Shown: piece by piece, positions 17,121 to 24,643 of the stretch | Layout of the letters: each line of letters opens with the position of its first letter | How positions within the stretch are numbered: the stretch's first letter is position 1 | Origin: Ignavibacteria bacterium | GTDB taxonomy: Bacteria > Bacteroidota > Ignavibacteria > Tepidaquicellales > Tepidaquicellaceae | Assembly (NCBI GenBank): GCA_016704345.1 | Contig: JADJAH010000011.1 | Location: 1-64,000, forward strand | Reading direction: 5' to 3' | Length of the DNA: 64,000 bases | Translations under genes and position numbers: made by a program | The notes under the pieces: model-generated | Seen by the model: only the letters and a program-made list of their open reading frames with translations | What the model was told of the DNA's origin: nothing | Databases searched by the model: none

Positions 17121-18221
17121 ATGCTCTTATCAAAGGGAAGAAATCCAGCCATAATTCTATTACATGTATTTATTATACTTTTCTTAATCGGTTTTTCATC
17201 ATGCAAATCGGGGAGAAAGCTTGAAACAGGCGAAGCCCGAATCAAAGGCAGGATCGTCAATCCCACGCGCAACTTCATCGAGTTTAAAAAGACAACAGAT
17301 CCCGCTGCAAAGAATGATACAATAAAACTCAATGACAGAGGGGAGTTTGAGATAATCACAAAGCCTGACACGCTCGCGGCATATTCGTTTGTTTACGGAG
17401 CGGAGACAAAGTCAGACACCCTAAGCTCTGATGTTAATAGTAAGAATCTTATTGTTTCAAATAACACACAGCAACTTTCAATTTTACTGGATAAAGAATT
17501 TGACATCAAACTATGGGTTGATACAAGAGATCCTTCTGCAAGTCTTTCAATCAGCGGAAACGGTGCCGACCTCAATAATTATGTTGCAAGAAAATTGATG
17601 CTGAACTCCGAGTTTAATCAGAAGAACGTCAATTTATTGAAATCCGGTCCTGAAGAATACTCAAGGTTCTTGAAAGAATATAAAACAGGCCTTGATAAAC
17701 TGCTTTCGGGATTGCCTTCAAAGTCTCCGTATATTCCGGAAGGATTTCGTGAGCTTGAAGCAAAGAATATCTATCTTACATTCAACACGTTGAAATTGAA
17801 GTATGCTATTGAACATCTTCCGGAAGAAGGCGAGGCATCACAATTCACTCCGGATGAAACTTACTTCGCATTTCTTAAGGAGATTCCATTTGATAATCCG
17901 GAAGAACTGAAGAATCTAAATTACGAGCTCCTTGTATCAACTTACGCCGACTATCTGTCAAAAAAAGAAAACATTGGAAAGACTCTTACACAAGATCAGT
18001 GGCTCAGTGCAAAGTATGAGACTTACAAAGAAATATTCCGGGATCCCGCAACACGTGACATAGTTCTGTTTGATTTTCTGAAAAAAAACATCAGGCAGTT
18101 TGAAATGGATTGGTACAAGAATGCAATTGAAGAGTTCAGAAGCACTGCTTCGTCAGATTCTCTCAAAGTTGAATTGACGAAACTCAAAGATACTCGTGAA
18201 AGATTGTCCAATGAAGATTAA
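17121..18221 (+). CDS. Lipoprotein with DUF4369-like N-terminus, no thioredoxin domain
   Basis: The N-terminus is a lipoprotein signal ending at a lipobox-like 'GFSSC'. After it comes 'ARIKGRIVNPTRNFIEFKKT', resembling the DUF4369 domain, then a long helical region with 'ELEAKNIYLTFNTLKLKYAIEHLPEEGEA'. In Bacteroidota this layout normally continues into a TlpA-type thioredoxin domain with CxxC. Here the protein stops at about 366 residues without one. It is probably an outer- or inner-membrane-anchored periplasmic protein of unknown role. I start at the ATG at 17121; a TTG nine codons upstream is possible. No operon partner is evident. Confidence 0.65.
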   Translation: MLLSKGRNPAIILLHVFIILFLIGFSSCKSGRKLETGEARIKGRIVNPTRNFIEFKKTTDPAAKNDTIKLNDRGEFEIITKPDTLAAYSFVYGAETKSDTLSSDVNSKNLIVSNNTQQLSILLDKEFDIKLWVDTRDPSASLSISGNGADLNNYVARKLMLNSEFNQKNVNLLKSGPEEYSRFLKEYKTGLDKLLSGLPSKSPYIPEGFRELEAKNIYLTFNTLKLKYAIEHLPEEGEASQFTPDETYFAFLKEIPFDNPEELKNLNYELLVSTYADYLSKKENIGKTLTQDQWLSAKYETYKEIFRDPATRDIVLFDFLKKNIRQFEMDWYKNAIEEFRSTASSDSLKVELTKLKDTRERLSNED

Positions 18222-18252
18222 CAATTGTTAATTTCAAATCTGGTGTCACGAA

Positions 18253-20130
18253 TTATTCTTTAATCCCCAACTCTTCTTTTACTCTCTCGCTGTCCCATGA
18301 AATATCCGTCGATTCAAGATTTTGCTGCAGGTCATTCTGCAAAATTTGTTCCTGCATTTCAATTTCTTCTTTCACATTGATGATATATTCCTTCGTATCA
18401 TGTCTGCTGTCTGCAAGCTTCTGCAACGCTCTCTCATCATACTTTATAAAATTCAGTCCCTGCTTTCGCGCCGTATATTTCCGGAATCCAAGTTCTGTAA
18501 GTGCGTCTATTCCAAGATTGACGGCAGTATAAAGTGTTTCACGGTAAATGTGTTGTACTCCTGTTTCAATTAGTTCATAAGCATCATAACGGTTTCTCGC
18601 CCGTGCCATAATTTTGAGGTTCGGAAAATGTTTCTTAACCATTCTTATCAATTCAAGGTTTACTTCGGGCGAATCTATTGCCGCTATCAGCAACTTTGCC
18701 TCATCTGCTCCCGCGGAGCTCAAAAGGTCAAGGCGGGTTGCATCTCCGTAGTAAACTTTAAAACCCATTTTTCTGAGCAAGCTCACTCTGTCCGAATCAT
18801 TGTCGAGAATTGTTGCCTCAATTTTATTGGCCCTCAACAATCTCCCTATCGTGCTTCCAAAATGTCCGAAGCCCGCGATTATAACTTTGTGCTTTGTGTC
18901 AATGATATCCATTTCGTCTTCATCTTCCAATGTCTTCGTTCCAAAATAGGGATCTATGAGTTTCTCATTCACCAACAGTAATAGAGGTGTAATTGTCATT
19001 GTGATTGCGACTATTGACAACAGCTTTGAGTTGAGTTCTTTGTCTATGATATTGATCTGATTTGAGAATGACAGCAGAACAAATGCAAACTCGCCAATTT
19101 GACTTAATCCAAAAGCAAAAAGAAAATTCTGATCCTGACTCAGTTTGAAAAACTTTCCAATTGCGAACAAGACGGCAAACTTGAGTGCAATGACAACGAG
19201 AGCAATTGTAATTATAAACTCCGGGTCACTAATGATCAGATCAAAGTTTATTGTTGATCCTACACTAAGAAAAAACAAGCCAAGCAGTAATCCTTTGAAG
19301 GGATCAATATCGCTTTCCAGCTCATGCCTGAACTCGCTGTTAGCCAGCACTACACCTGCAACAAAAGTTCCAAGGGCAGGGCTGAGTCCCACAAGTTGCA
19401 TCAGCGCCGCTACACCTATTACAATGAACAGCGAAGAAGCCGTGAACAACTCTCTGAGACCTGCCCTTGAAACAAATCGAAGAAAAGGTACCGCCAGAAA
19501 TTTTCCCGCAATGAGTATTGAAATTACCGCTAGAAGTATGATCAAGATCTGAAGCCACGCAGGTTGACCTGCAAAGAGTGAACCGCCTGTGACACCTGAA
19601 TTTTTTAATCCTGCCGTTTCAAGAAGAGGAAGCAGGGCAAGTATGGGAATTACTGCTATATCCTGAAAGAGGAGTACGGAGAAAGAGGACTCTCCGGCTG
19701 AAGTTCTCAGAAGTTGTTTCTCCTTCAGAGTCTGCAGTACAATTGCCGTTGACGACATTGAGAACGCAAGCGCTACGGCAACTGAAGTCTGCCAGCTCCA
19801 GCCGATTGCCATAAATATGAAAAACAACAAAACGCTCGTACCAGCCATTTGCATTGTACCCATTCCGGTGATTGCCTTTCGCATTTCCCAGAATTTCTTT
19901 GGGTCAAGTTCGAGTCCAATCAGGAACAGCATCAATACAACTCCAAACTCCGCCGCATGCATTATATCCGAACCTTCACCGCCCACAAGCCCAAGCACAA
20001 ATGGTCCGATGATGATTCCCGCAATTAAATATCCAAGCACCGAACTTAATTTCAATTTCTTTGCGATAGGAACAAACACAATCGCAGCTCCAATAAAAAC
20101 CAACGCCTGAATCAGAAAATCACTGTTCAT
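18253..20130 (-). CDS. CPA2 potassium efflux antiporter (KefB/KefC-like) with RCK_N domain
   Basis: The 625-residue protein has about 12-13 helices of the Na+/H+ exchanger fold ('LMLFLIGLELDP', 'LALAFSMSSTAIVLQTL', 'LLFQDIAVIPILALLPLLE'). A cytoplasmic TrkA-N/RCK domain follows, with the NAD-binding motif GFGHFG at residues 420-425, and then a C-terminal coiled tail. This is the KefB/KefC architecture, which releases K+ and acidifies the cytoplasm during electrophile stress. The ATG at 20130 (MNSDFLIQAL) is chosen. Its first 11 bp overlap the end of the KefF/KefG-like gene, matching the ancillary-protein operon of E. coli. Glutathione gating is not provable from sequence. Confidence 0.9.
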   Translation of the reverse strand: MNSDFLIQALVFIGAAIVFVPIAKKLKLSSVLGYLIAGIIIGPFVLGLVGGEGSDIMHAAEFGVVLMLFLIGLELDPKKFWEMRKAITGMGTMQMAGTSVLLFFIFMAIGWSWQTSVAVALAFSMSSTAIVLQTLKEKQLLRTSAGESSFSVLLFQDIAVIPILALLPLLETAGLKNSGVTGGSLFAGQPAWLQILIILLAVISILIAGKFLAVPFLRFVSRAGLRELFTASSLFIVIGVAALMQLVGLSPALGTFVAGVVLANSEFRHELESDIDPFKGLLLGLFFLSVGSTINFDLIISDPEFIITIALVVIALKFAVLFAIGKFFKLSQDQNFLFAFGLSQIGEFAFVLLSFSNQINIIDKELNSKLLSIVAITMTITPLLLLVNEKLIDPYFGTKTLEDEDEMDIIDTKHKVIIAGFGHFGSTIGRLLRANKIEATILDNDSDRVSLLRKMGFKVYYGDATRLDLLSSAGADEAKLLIAAIDSPEVNLELIRMVKKHFPNLKIMARARNRYDAYELIETGVQHIYRETLYTAVNLGIDALTELGFRKYTARKQGLNFIKYDERALQKLADSRHDTKEYIINVKEEIEMQEQILQNDLQQNLESTDISWDSERVKEELGIKE

Positions 20131-20731
20131 GATTATCTCCTTTGAATAAAATGTCGTTGAAATAATGATAGCCCGAAAGATCCTCCTGGTCAAAGTCTTT
20201 CAGTGAAATATATCCGATCAATCCACCTAACTGATTTGAAAATTCAGTTATCTCCGCGTTGGATAATCTGTGTGTTCCGTGAACTACAAACGGAGGAAGA
20301 TATGCCATCTTGCAAAGCCTTGCAGTCTGCTCAAACGGTAGCAGATATTCTCTTAACGTAAATCGGTTACTTCCTTCTTCTGAATATGAAAACTTTGGAC
20401 CACCGGTTGTTACTATCTGCAACAACTTCTTGTCTTTGAGTGCATTACCTCCGGGACCGTGCGCCCAGCCTGCTTCAAGAACGAGGTCTATCCATTGCTT
20501 TAGCATTGGAGGACAACTATACCAGTATATCGGATGGTGGAGAATGATGATCTCGTGATTCAACAAGAGCTCCTTTTCGAATTTAACATCTACATTAAAA
20601 TCCGGGTATGCTTCATACAGATCATGAAATGAAATATTCTCATGCTTAGAATACCTTCGCAAAAGTACACGATTGATTCTTGACTTCTCGAGCAAGGGAT
20701 GAGCAAATATGACGAGAATCTTATTGAGCAT
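20120..20731 (-). CDS. NAD(P)H oxidoreductase, KefF/KefG-like ancillary protein
   Basis: The 203-residue flavodoxin-fold protein contains 'VIFAHPLLEKSRINRVLL' (FMN phosphate loop), 'HHPIYWYSCPPMLKQWIDLVLEAGWAHGPGG' (FMN/isoalloxazine region) and 'LLQIVTTGG'. These are hallmarks of the NQO/KefF/KefG family. In E. coli these quinone oxidoreductases bind and activate the Kef potassium channels. The gene overlaps the antiporter gene by 11 bp and precedes it, the conserved arrangement. It is cytoplasmic and bound to the antiporter. Confidence 0.9.
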   Translation of the reverse strand: MLNKILVIFAHPLLEKSRINRVLLRRYSKHENISFHDLYEAYPDFNVDVKFEKELLLNHEIIILHHPIYWYSCPPMLKQWIDLVLEAGWAHGPGGNALKDKKLLQIVTTGGPKFSYSEEGSNRFTLREYLLPFEQTARLCKMAYLPPFVVHGTHRLSNAEITEFSNQLGGLIGYISLKDFDQEDLSGYHYFNDILFKGDNHEQ

Positions 20732-20987
20732 TATAGGTAAATGAAAAGTTTCCGTTAATATAAAATATTCTAATACGTAATTCTATGGAACGGATTGAAA
20801 ATACTGTACCAATCACACCAAAGTTCATCTCCATACGCAACCTTGCCCGAGTGATTGTACAAATCTATCCAACGCATTACATTAGGACAAAAATATCCGG
20901 CTTGAAGCCTTTGATCACAAAACTTTCAGAACTCAAAATTCTAACTTCCGCAACTCCTATATTTATCACTACAAGCCAAAATCATTC

Positions 20988-21016
20988 TTGACAATATTAA
21001 GCAGTTTGGTTAATAT
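20988..21016 (+). promoter_or_regulatory. Near-consensus sigma70 promoter upstream of dnaA
   Basis: TTGACA at 20988-20993 and TAATAT at 21011-21016 are separated by exactly 17 bp, matching the housekeeping consensus. The predicted start is about 21022-21024, pointing toward dnaA, but an intrinsic terminator follows about 65-75 bp later. Confidence 0.65.
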
Positions 21017-21022
21017 TATTGC

Positions 21023-21097
21023 GTTGACCAATTGTGTTTTTTTCTGTTAAGACTTTGTTAATAAACCGGCAGAGTAGTTTTGTTGCCGGCTTTTTTG
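21023..21097 (+). ncRNA. Candidate short RNA between kef genes and dnaA
   Basis: The segment is bounded by the promoter at 20988-21016 and the hairpin-plus-T6 terminator ending near 21096. It has no start codon with a plausible reading frame and contains one TTTGTTAAYAA motif. It could be an independent small RNA or a terminated leader whose read-through controls dnaA. It matches no known RNA family that I recognise. Confidence 0.4.
21063..21096 (+). terminator. Intrinsic terminator upstream of dnaA
   Basis: CCGGCA (21066-21071) pairs with TGCCGG (21084-21089) around a 12-nt loop. Flanking AAA/TTT can extend the stem past a bulged C. TTTTTT follows at 21091-21096. Confidence 0.65.
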
Positions 21098-21228
21098 TCA
21101 TGATGAAATTGTAATTGCTAACAATCAAAGTTAGAAACCGCATTCTTCACTTATAAGCTCTTTAATTTCAACGCGGTTATAGTTTTAACCCTTTGTTAAC
21201 AACTTTCTGTTTTTTGTCAAAATTCTTG

Positions 21229-21242
21229 CCGGAAATTTCCGG
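21229..21242. promoter_or_regulatory. Perfect 14-bp palindrome before dnaA
   Basis: CCGGAAATTTCCGG is a perfect palindrome 60 bp upstream of the dnaA GTG start. It sits between two TTTGTTAAYAA motifs and is a candidate operator for dnaA or an origin-binding site. No regulator is known from the sequence. Confidence 0.4.
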
Positions 21243-21302
21243 AGATATAAAGTAAAATATTAACTCACTTTCATTTGTTAATAATTTTTAAAATCTGTTA
21301 GC

Positions 21303-22826
21303 GTGTCTAAACACTCTTCTTCTTCTCTTGAAAGAAATGTTAGAAAAGAAACAACAAATGATTCGCCTGATGAAGTAAGCGAACAAACTGACTTAGAACC
21401 GGCTTTAAAGATCTGGAAAAAATTCATCGACCTTCTTTCAGATAATCTGAAGGCGAGCGAGATCAACACATGGTTTTCTGTTATCAGCCCAAAATCTCTC
21501 GAAGGTGACGTGCTGACCGTAATGGTTCCGAGCGAGGATTACTACAGTCTTATTGAAAGCCGTTATAATAAAGTCATAGCGTCGATAGTCGAATCGCTGC
21601 TCGGCAAGGACGGTAAACTCAAATACGAGATCATGCAGATGGGTCTGTTCGACAGCCAATCCAAAGATGAAACTCCGGAGAAGGGTCCAAGAATACTGCC
21701 ACTCTCTTCAAAGAAATCATTGCCTGAAATCACGTCAGTAACGGATGTCACTGAACAGGATGACTTTGTAACCAATCTCAATCAGAAACACATCTTCGAC
21801 AATTTCATCAAAGGTGAAAGTAATGAACTCGCTGTGGCAGCAGCATATGCCATCACAAACAATCCGGGGCATACTTATAATCCGTTCTTCGTTTATGGCG
21901 GTGTCGGACTTGGGAAGACACATATTATCCAGGCCATTGGAAATGAAGTGCTAAAGAAGTTTCCCGACAAAAAAGTTTACTATACAACCGCTCCTGATTT
22001 CACTACACAGTTTACAAACAACATTGCGCAAAGCAGAATAGATTTCTCGCAGAACAAGAACGGTCCCAAGAAGCTTGATTTTTTCTACAAGTCTCTTGAT
22101 GTTCTCATAATTGATGACATTCAGTATCTTAGTGGTAAAGAAAAGACACAGGACTTCATGTATCAGATATTCAACACACTGTATGATCAGAAGAAGCATG
22201 TCATTTTTTCGAGCGATAAGCCCGTGAGTCAGATCAAGGGAATCGAAGAGCGGCTGATCTCGAGATTTCAGTGGGGAATCACTGCGGACATTCAGCCTCC
22301 AAACTGGGAGATGCGTGTTGCAATCATTCAGCAGAAGTTTGAAGAAGCGAAAATGGAAGTGCCTGAAGAAGTAGTTCACTTCATTGCTTCAAACGTTAAG
22401 GACAGCATCAGAACAATCGAGGGATGCATCGTGGGAATAATTGCCGACAGCGTGCTGCGCTTCAAGGGCGAGATCAACCTTACAATAGCGGATAACGTGA
22501 TCAGCAGAGTAGTGGGCACTGCAAGAAAATCGAGAAATGTTTCTATCGAAAATATTATTTACACGGTTGCCAACTATTACAAGATCTCCGAGAATCAGAT
22601 ACTCTCCCGAAAGAGAACCAAAGAAGTTGCGTTTGCAAGACAAGTGGCAATGTATCTTGCAAAGGATCTTACAAACCTGACACTGGAAACCATAGGACTC
22701 AATTTCGGCGGAAAGGATCATGCGACAGTTCTGTACTCTTACAACACCATCACAGCCGGCGCAAAGAAGGACAGTTCAATTGCTAATCAGATCGAAGAAA
22801 TCAAAGAACTTTTGAGAAACCTTTGA
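21303..22826 (+). CDS. dnaA: Chromosomal replication initiator DnaA
   Basis: DnaA binds and opens the replication origin as an ATP-bound oligomer. The 507-residue protein has all four domains. An N-terminal helical domain carries 'IWKKFIDLLSDNLKASEINTWFSVISP' (35-63), then comes a variable linker. The AAA+ core has Walker A GGVGLGKT (199-206) and Walker B LIIDD (268-272), with 'EERLISRFQWG' as sensor/arginine region. The C-terminal DNA-binding domain has signature 'GLNFGGKDHATVLYSYN'. The N-terminal extension before domain I ('SKHSSSSLERNVRKETTND') is longer than in E. coli. The GTG start at 21303 follows an AT-rich region. No dnaN or rpmH is adjacent. Confidence 0.97.
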   Translation: MSKHSSSSLERNVRKETTNDSPDEVSEQTDLEPALKIWKKFIDLLSDNLKASEINTWFSVISPKSLEGDVLTVMVPSEDYYSLIESRYNKVIASIVESLLGKDGKLKYEIMQMGLFDSQSKDETPEKGPRILPLSSKKSLPEITSVTDVTEQDDFVTNLNQKHIFDNFIKGESNELAVAAAYAITNNPGHTYNPFFVYGGVGLGKTHIIQAIGNEVLKKFPDKKVYYTTAPDFTTQFTNNIAQSRIDFSQNKNGPKKLDFFYKSLDVLIIDDIQYLSGKEKTQDFMYQIFNTLYDQKKHVIFSSDKPVSQIKGIEERLISRFQWGITADIQPPNWEMRVAIIQQKFEEAKMEVPEEVVHFIASNVKDSIRTIEGCIVGIIADSVLRFKGEINLTIADNVISRVVGTARKSRNVSIENIIYTVANYYKISENQILSRKRTKEVAFARQVAMYLAKDLTNLTLETIGLNFGGKDHATVLYSYNTITAGAKKDSSIANQIEEIKELLRNL

Positions 22827-22827
22827 A

Positions 22828-22895
22828 AGAGCAATTAAAAATTAAAAATTAGAAATTAAAAATTGCGGCGAAGCCGTCCCTTCGGGAAAAATTAA
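22828..22895. repeat. AATTA-type repeat after dnaA with small GC hairpin
   Basis: Beginning two bases after the dnaA stop, AGAGCAATTAAAAATT is followed by more AATTAAAAATTAGAAATT units. A GC-rich GCGGCGAAGCCGTC/CCCTTCGGG stretch comes next, then again AAAATTAAAA. The opening GAGCAATTA is shared with copies at 43411, 43482, 43552 and 49930. Confidence 0.6.
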
Positions 22896-22918
22896 AAAAA
22901 TTGAAATCTGTTTAAATT

Positions 22919-22996
22919 CTACTTCACGATTGCCATACGCTTTACACCGGCTAGGGTTCCGTCCACTCTCATCACACAGAAGTAAACTGCGCTTTG
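22919..22996 (-). pseudogene. Remnant of a T9SS C-terminal sorting domain
   Basis: The reverse strand reads SAVYFCVMRVDGTLAGVKRM-AIVK then TAG. This is clearly the last beta-strands of a type IX secretion sorting domain and closely resembles the end of the protein at 24644-26767 (SGVYFYAMRVNGLLAGVKRM-VILK). The frame does not extend upstream into a gene. It is a stranded 3' end, probably left by duplication and deletion. Confidence 0.7.
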
Positions 22997-23032
22997 TTTT
23001 CATTGCAGCATTTTGAAAAAGCACAATTGCAA

Positions 23033-24529
23033 TTACCTTGTCAGCACCATACGTTTCGTAGCGCTGAAATCTCCTGCAGTCAATTTGTAGAAATACACAC
23101 CTGAAGAAATCTCCGAACCATTAAAAACTGAAGTGTAAGTTCCCGGTTGAAGTTTGGTATCTGCAAGAACTTTGACTACTCTGCCAAGCATATCATATAC
23201 AACTAATCTGACTTCGTCTTCACTCATCACCTTAAATTCTATTACCGTTTCTGGATTGAATGGATTTGGAAAATTCTGTGCGAGTTCAAATTTATCCGGA
23301 ATATTTGCTGAAATCATGTTTATGTCAGACAATCGGTCATCCATAAATGATTCGTACAATGCAGTTCTTCCGTTCAACTGCTTTTCCCACATCATCCGAA
23401 ATCTGAAATATCCTCCGTGAACTAATTTAGGACTGAGATTGACAAATGTTTTCTCCGAGCCGCTGCCGACATAAAATCTCTTCACGCCGAAAGGATTATA
23501 ACGGGCATTTGCAATAATATGTGTACTGTCATTGAGTTCATTTATCCAGCAAATCGCCGAGTAGAATCCAAAATCAGAGGTGAAGTCTGCGTGTGCAGAA
23601 CCTGTTCCGCAATAATTTATTCCGTTAACAATGCGGGATTGATTTGTAATATTATATCCTGTTGAATACGGACTGACCGAGTAATAGCTTGATCCGCCGA
23701 GAGTATCATAATCATAATTGAGTTCCGCGGGATCATTCATCGCAAATCTGATATTGCTTTGAGAACCGGACTGAATGATTTTCTTTTGTGTTCCAACACT
23801 CAAAATTCCATTGGCATTGATCTGGCAATAGTGATATGCTATTGAAGTCGTCGTATCATTGAGATTTCTCAGATAGGCAACGACAATATGTGATCCGTAA
23901 TTTGCAGTGGATATTTTGGGAGTTGAGCAGTACAAGGATTCTTCAAGAGTGATATTGGTATCGTTAAGCCAGTTTAAGTTGAAATAGTTTTTCAGATAAA
24001 CATCGCCGTTCTTTTCATAAGCAACTATGAAGTTCTTCATTGAACTAAACTCGTATGGCGTAATAGAAGGATCGTTCTCATCCGCAATATCTGCTGCTAT
24101 AGGAACTGCTGTGCTCCAGGTCACCCCGTTGAACCTTGCAAAGAAGATGTCGTTGTTGCCGTTCTTGTTTGTCTGGTAAACTATTGCTCCTTCATTGTTC
24201 TGATTCACGGCTGTAAAATAAGCAACGGATGGTTTTATGTTCATGAAGCCGTCATTTGTAATGTTTGTCTCACTTCCCATGGAATTATATGTGATCAATC
24301 TTGCAGAAATATTACTGTTCAAAGGTGAACTCCATTTCTCATAAGCAAGTAATGCATCACGCGTGAAGTAGTCAACCGAGCTGACAGACTTATCAAACTG
24401 TGGATTTTTTATATCGTGATCATCGGAAGAAATCAGAACATAAGAGGTGTCAAAATACACTGACTGAGGTGTGGCATTGTTAATACAAAGAAGCTCTAAG
24501 CAAAAGATAAAAATAATTGTGGTTTTCAT
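23033..24529 (-). CDS. Secreted protein with T9SS sorting domain, unknown function
   Basis: The 498-residue protein has a signal peptide (MKTTIIFIFCLELLCINNATPQS) and a C-terminal type A T9SS domain ('FELAQNFPNPFNPETVIEF', 'YDMLGRVVKVL', 'SGVYFYKLTAGDFSATKRMVL'). It is therefore expected on the cell surface or outside. The middle contains repeated bladed segments of the form 'NNEGAIVYQTNKNGNNDIFFARFNG' and 'MKNFIVAYEKNGDVYLKNY', typical of a beta-propeller. No catalytic motif is seen. It neighbours another propeller T9SS protein on the same strand. A stranded T9SS tail lies just downstream. Confidence 0.8.
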   Translation of the reverse strand: MKTTIIFIFCLELLCINNATPQSVYFDTSYVLISSDDHDIKNPQFDKSVSSVDYFTRDALLAYEKWSSPLNSNISARLITYNSMGSETNITNDGFMNIKPSVAYFTAVNQNNEGAIVYQTNKNGNNDIFFARFNGVTWSTAVPIAADIADENDPSITPYEFSSMKNFIVAYEKNGDVYLKNYFNLNWLNDTNITLEESLYCSTPKISTANYGSHIVVAYLRNLNDTTTSIAYHYCQINANGILSVGTQKKIIQSGSQSNIRFAMNDPAELNYDYDTLGGSSYYSVSPYSTGYNITNQSRIVNGINYCGTGSAHADFTSDFGFYSAICWINELNDSTHIIANARYNPFGVKRFYVGSGSEKTFVNLSPKLVHGGYFRFRMMWEKQLNGRTALYESFMDDRLSDINMISANIPDKFELAQNFPNPFNPETVIEFKVMSEDEVRLVVYDMLGRVVKVLADTKLQPGTYTSVFNGSEISSGVYFYKLTAGDFSATKRMVLTR

Positions 24530-24643
24530 AACTATCTCCTGTTTTGCAAATGTATGCCTTCTTTCTTTGGTTAGAAATGTAATAAACCGGTTGTAACTTT
24601 CAACTTTTTAACTAACTCATCTTCAAATTATAATTCTTAATTT

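Larger units (their letters stand above)
20732..21302. other. dnaA upstream region, candidate replication origin
   Basis: This 570-bp divergent gap separates the kef pair from dnaA. It has no convincing gene. It holds a sigma70-type promoter, a short candidate transcript with terminator, a 14-bp palindrome, and three copies of TTTGTTAAYAA (21054-21064, 21192-21202, 21274-21284), all in AT-rich sequence. TGTTAAYAA differs from the DnaA-box TGTGGATAA at two or three positions. Origins often lie beside dnaA, but canonical boxes are absent, so the origin call is only a possibility. Confidence 0.35.

Noticed and set aside
20785..20991. Plus-strand frame of 68 codons upstream of dnaA
   Set aside because: No family, no ribosome-binding site, and it ends just where a consensus promoter begins.
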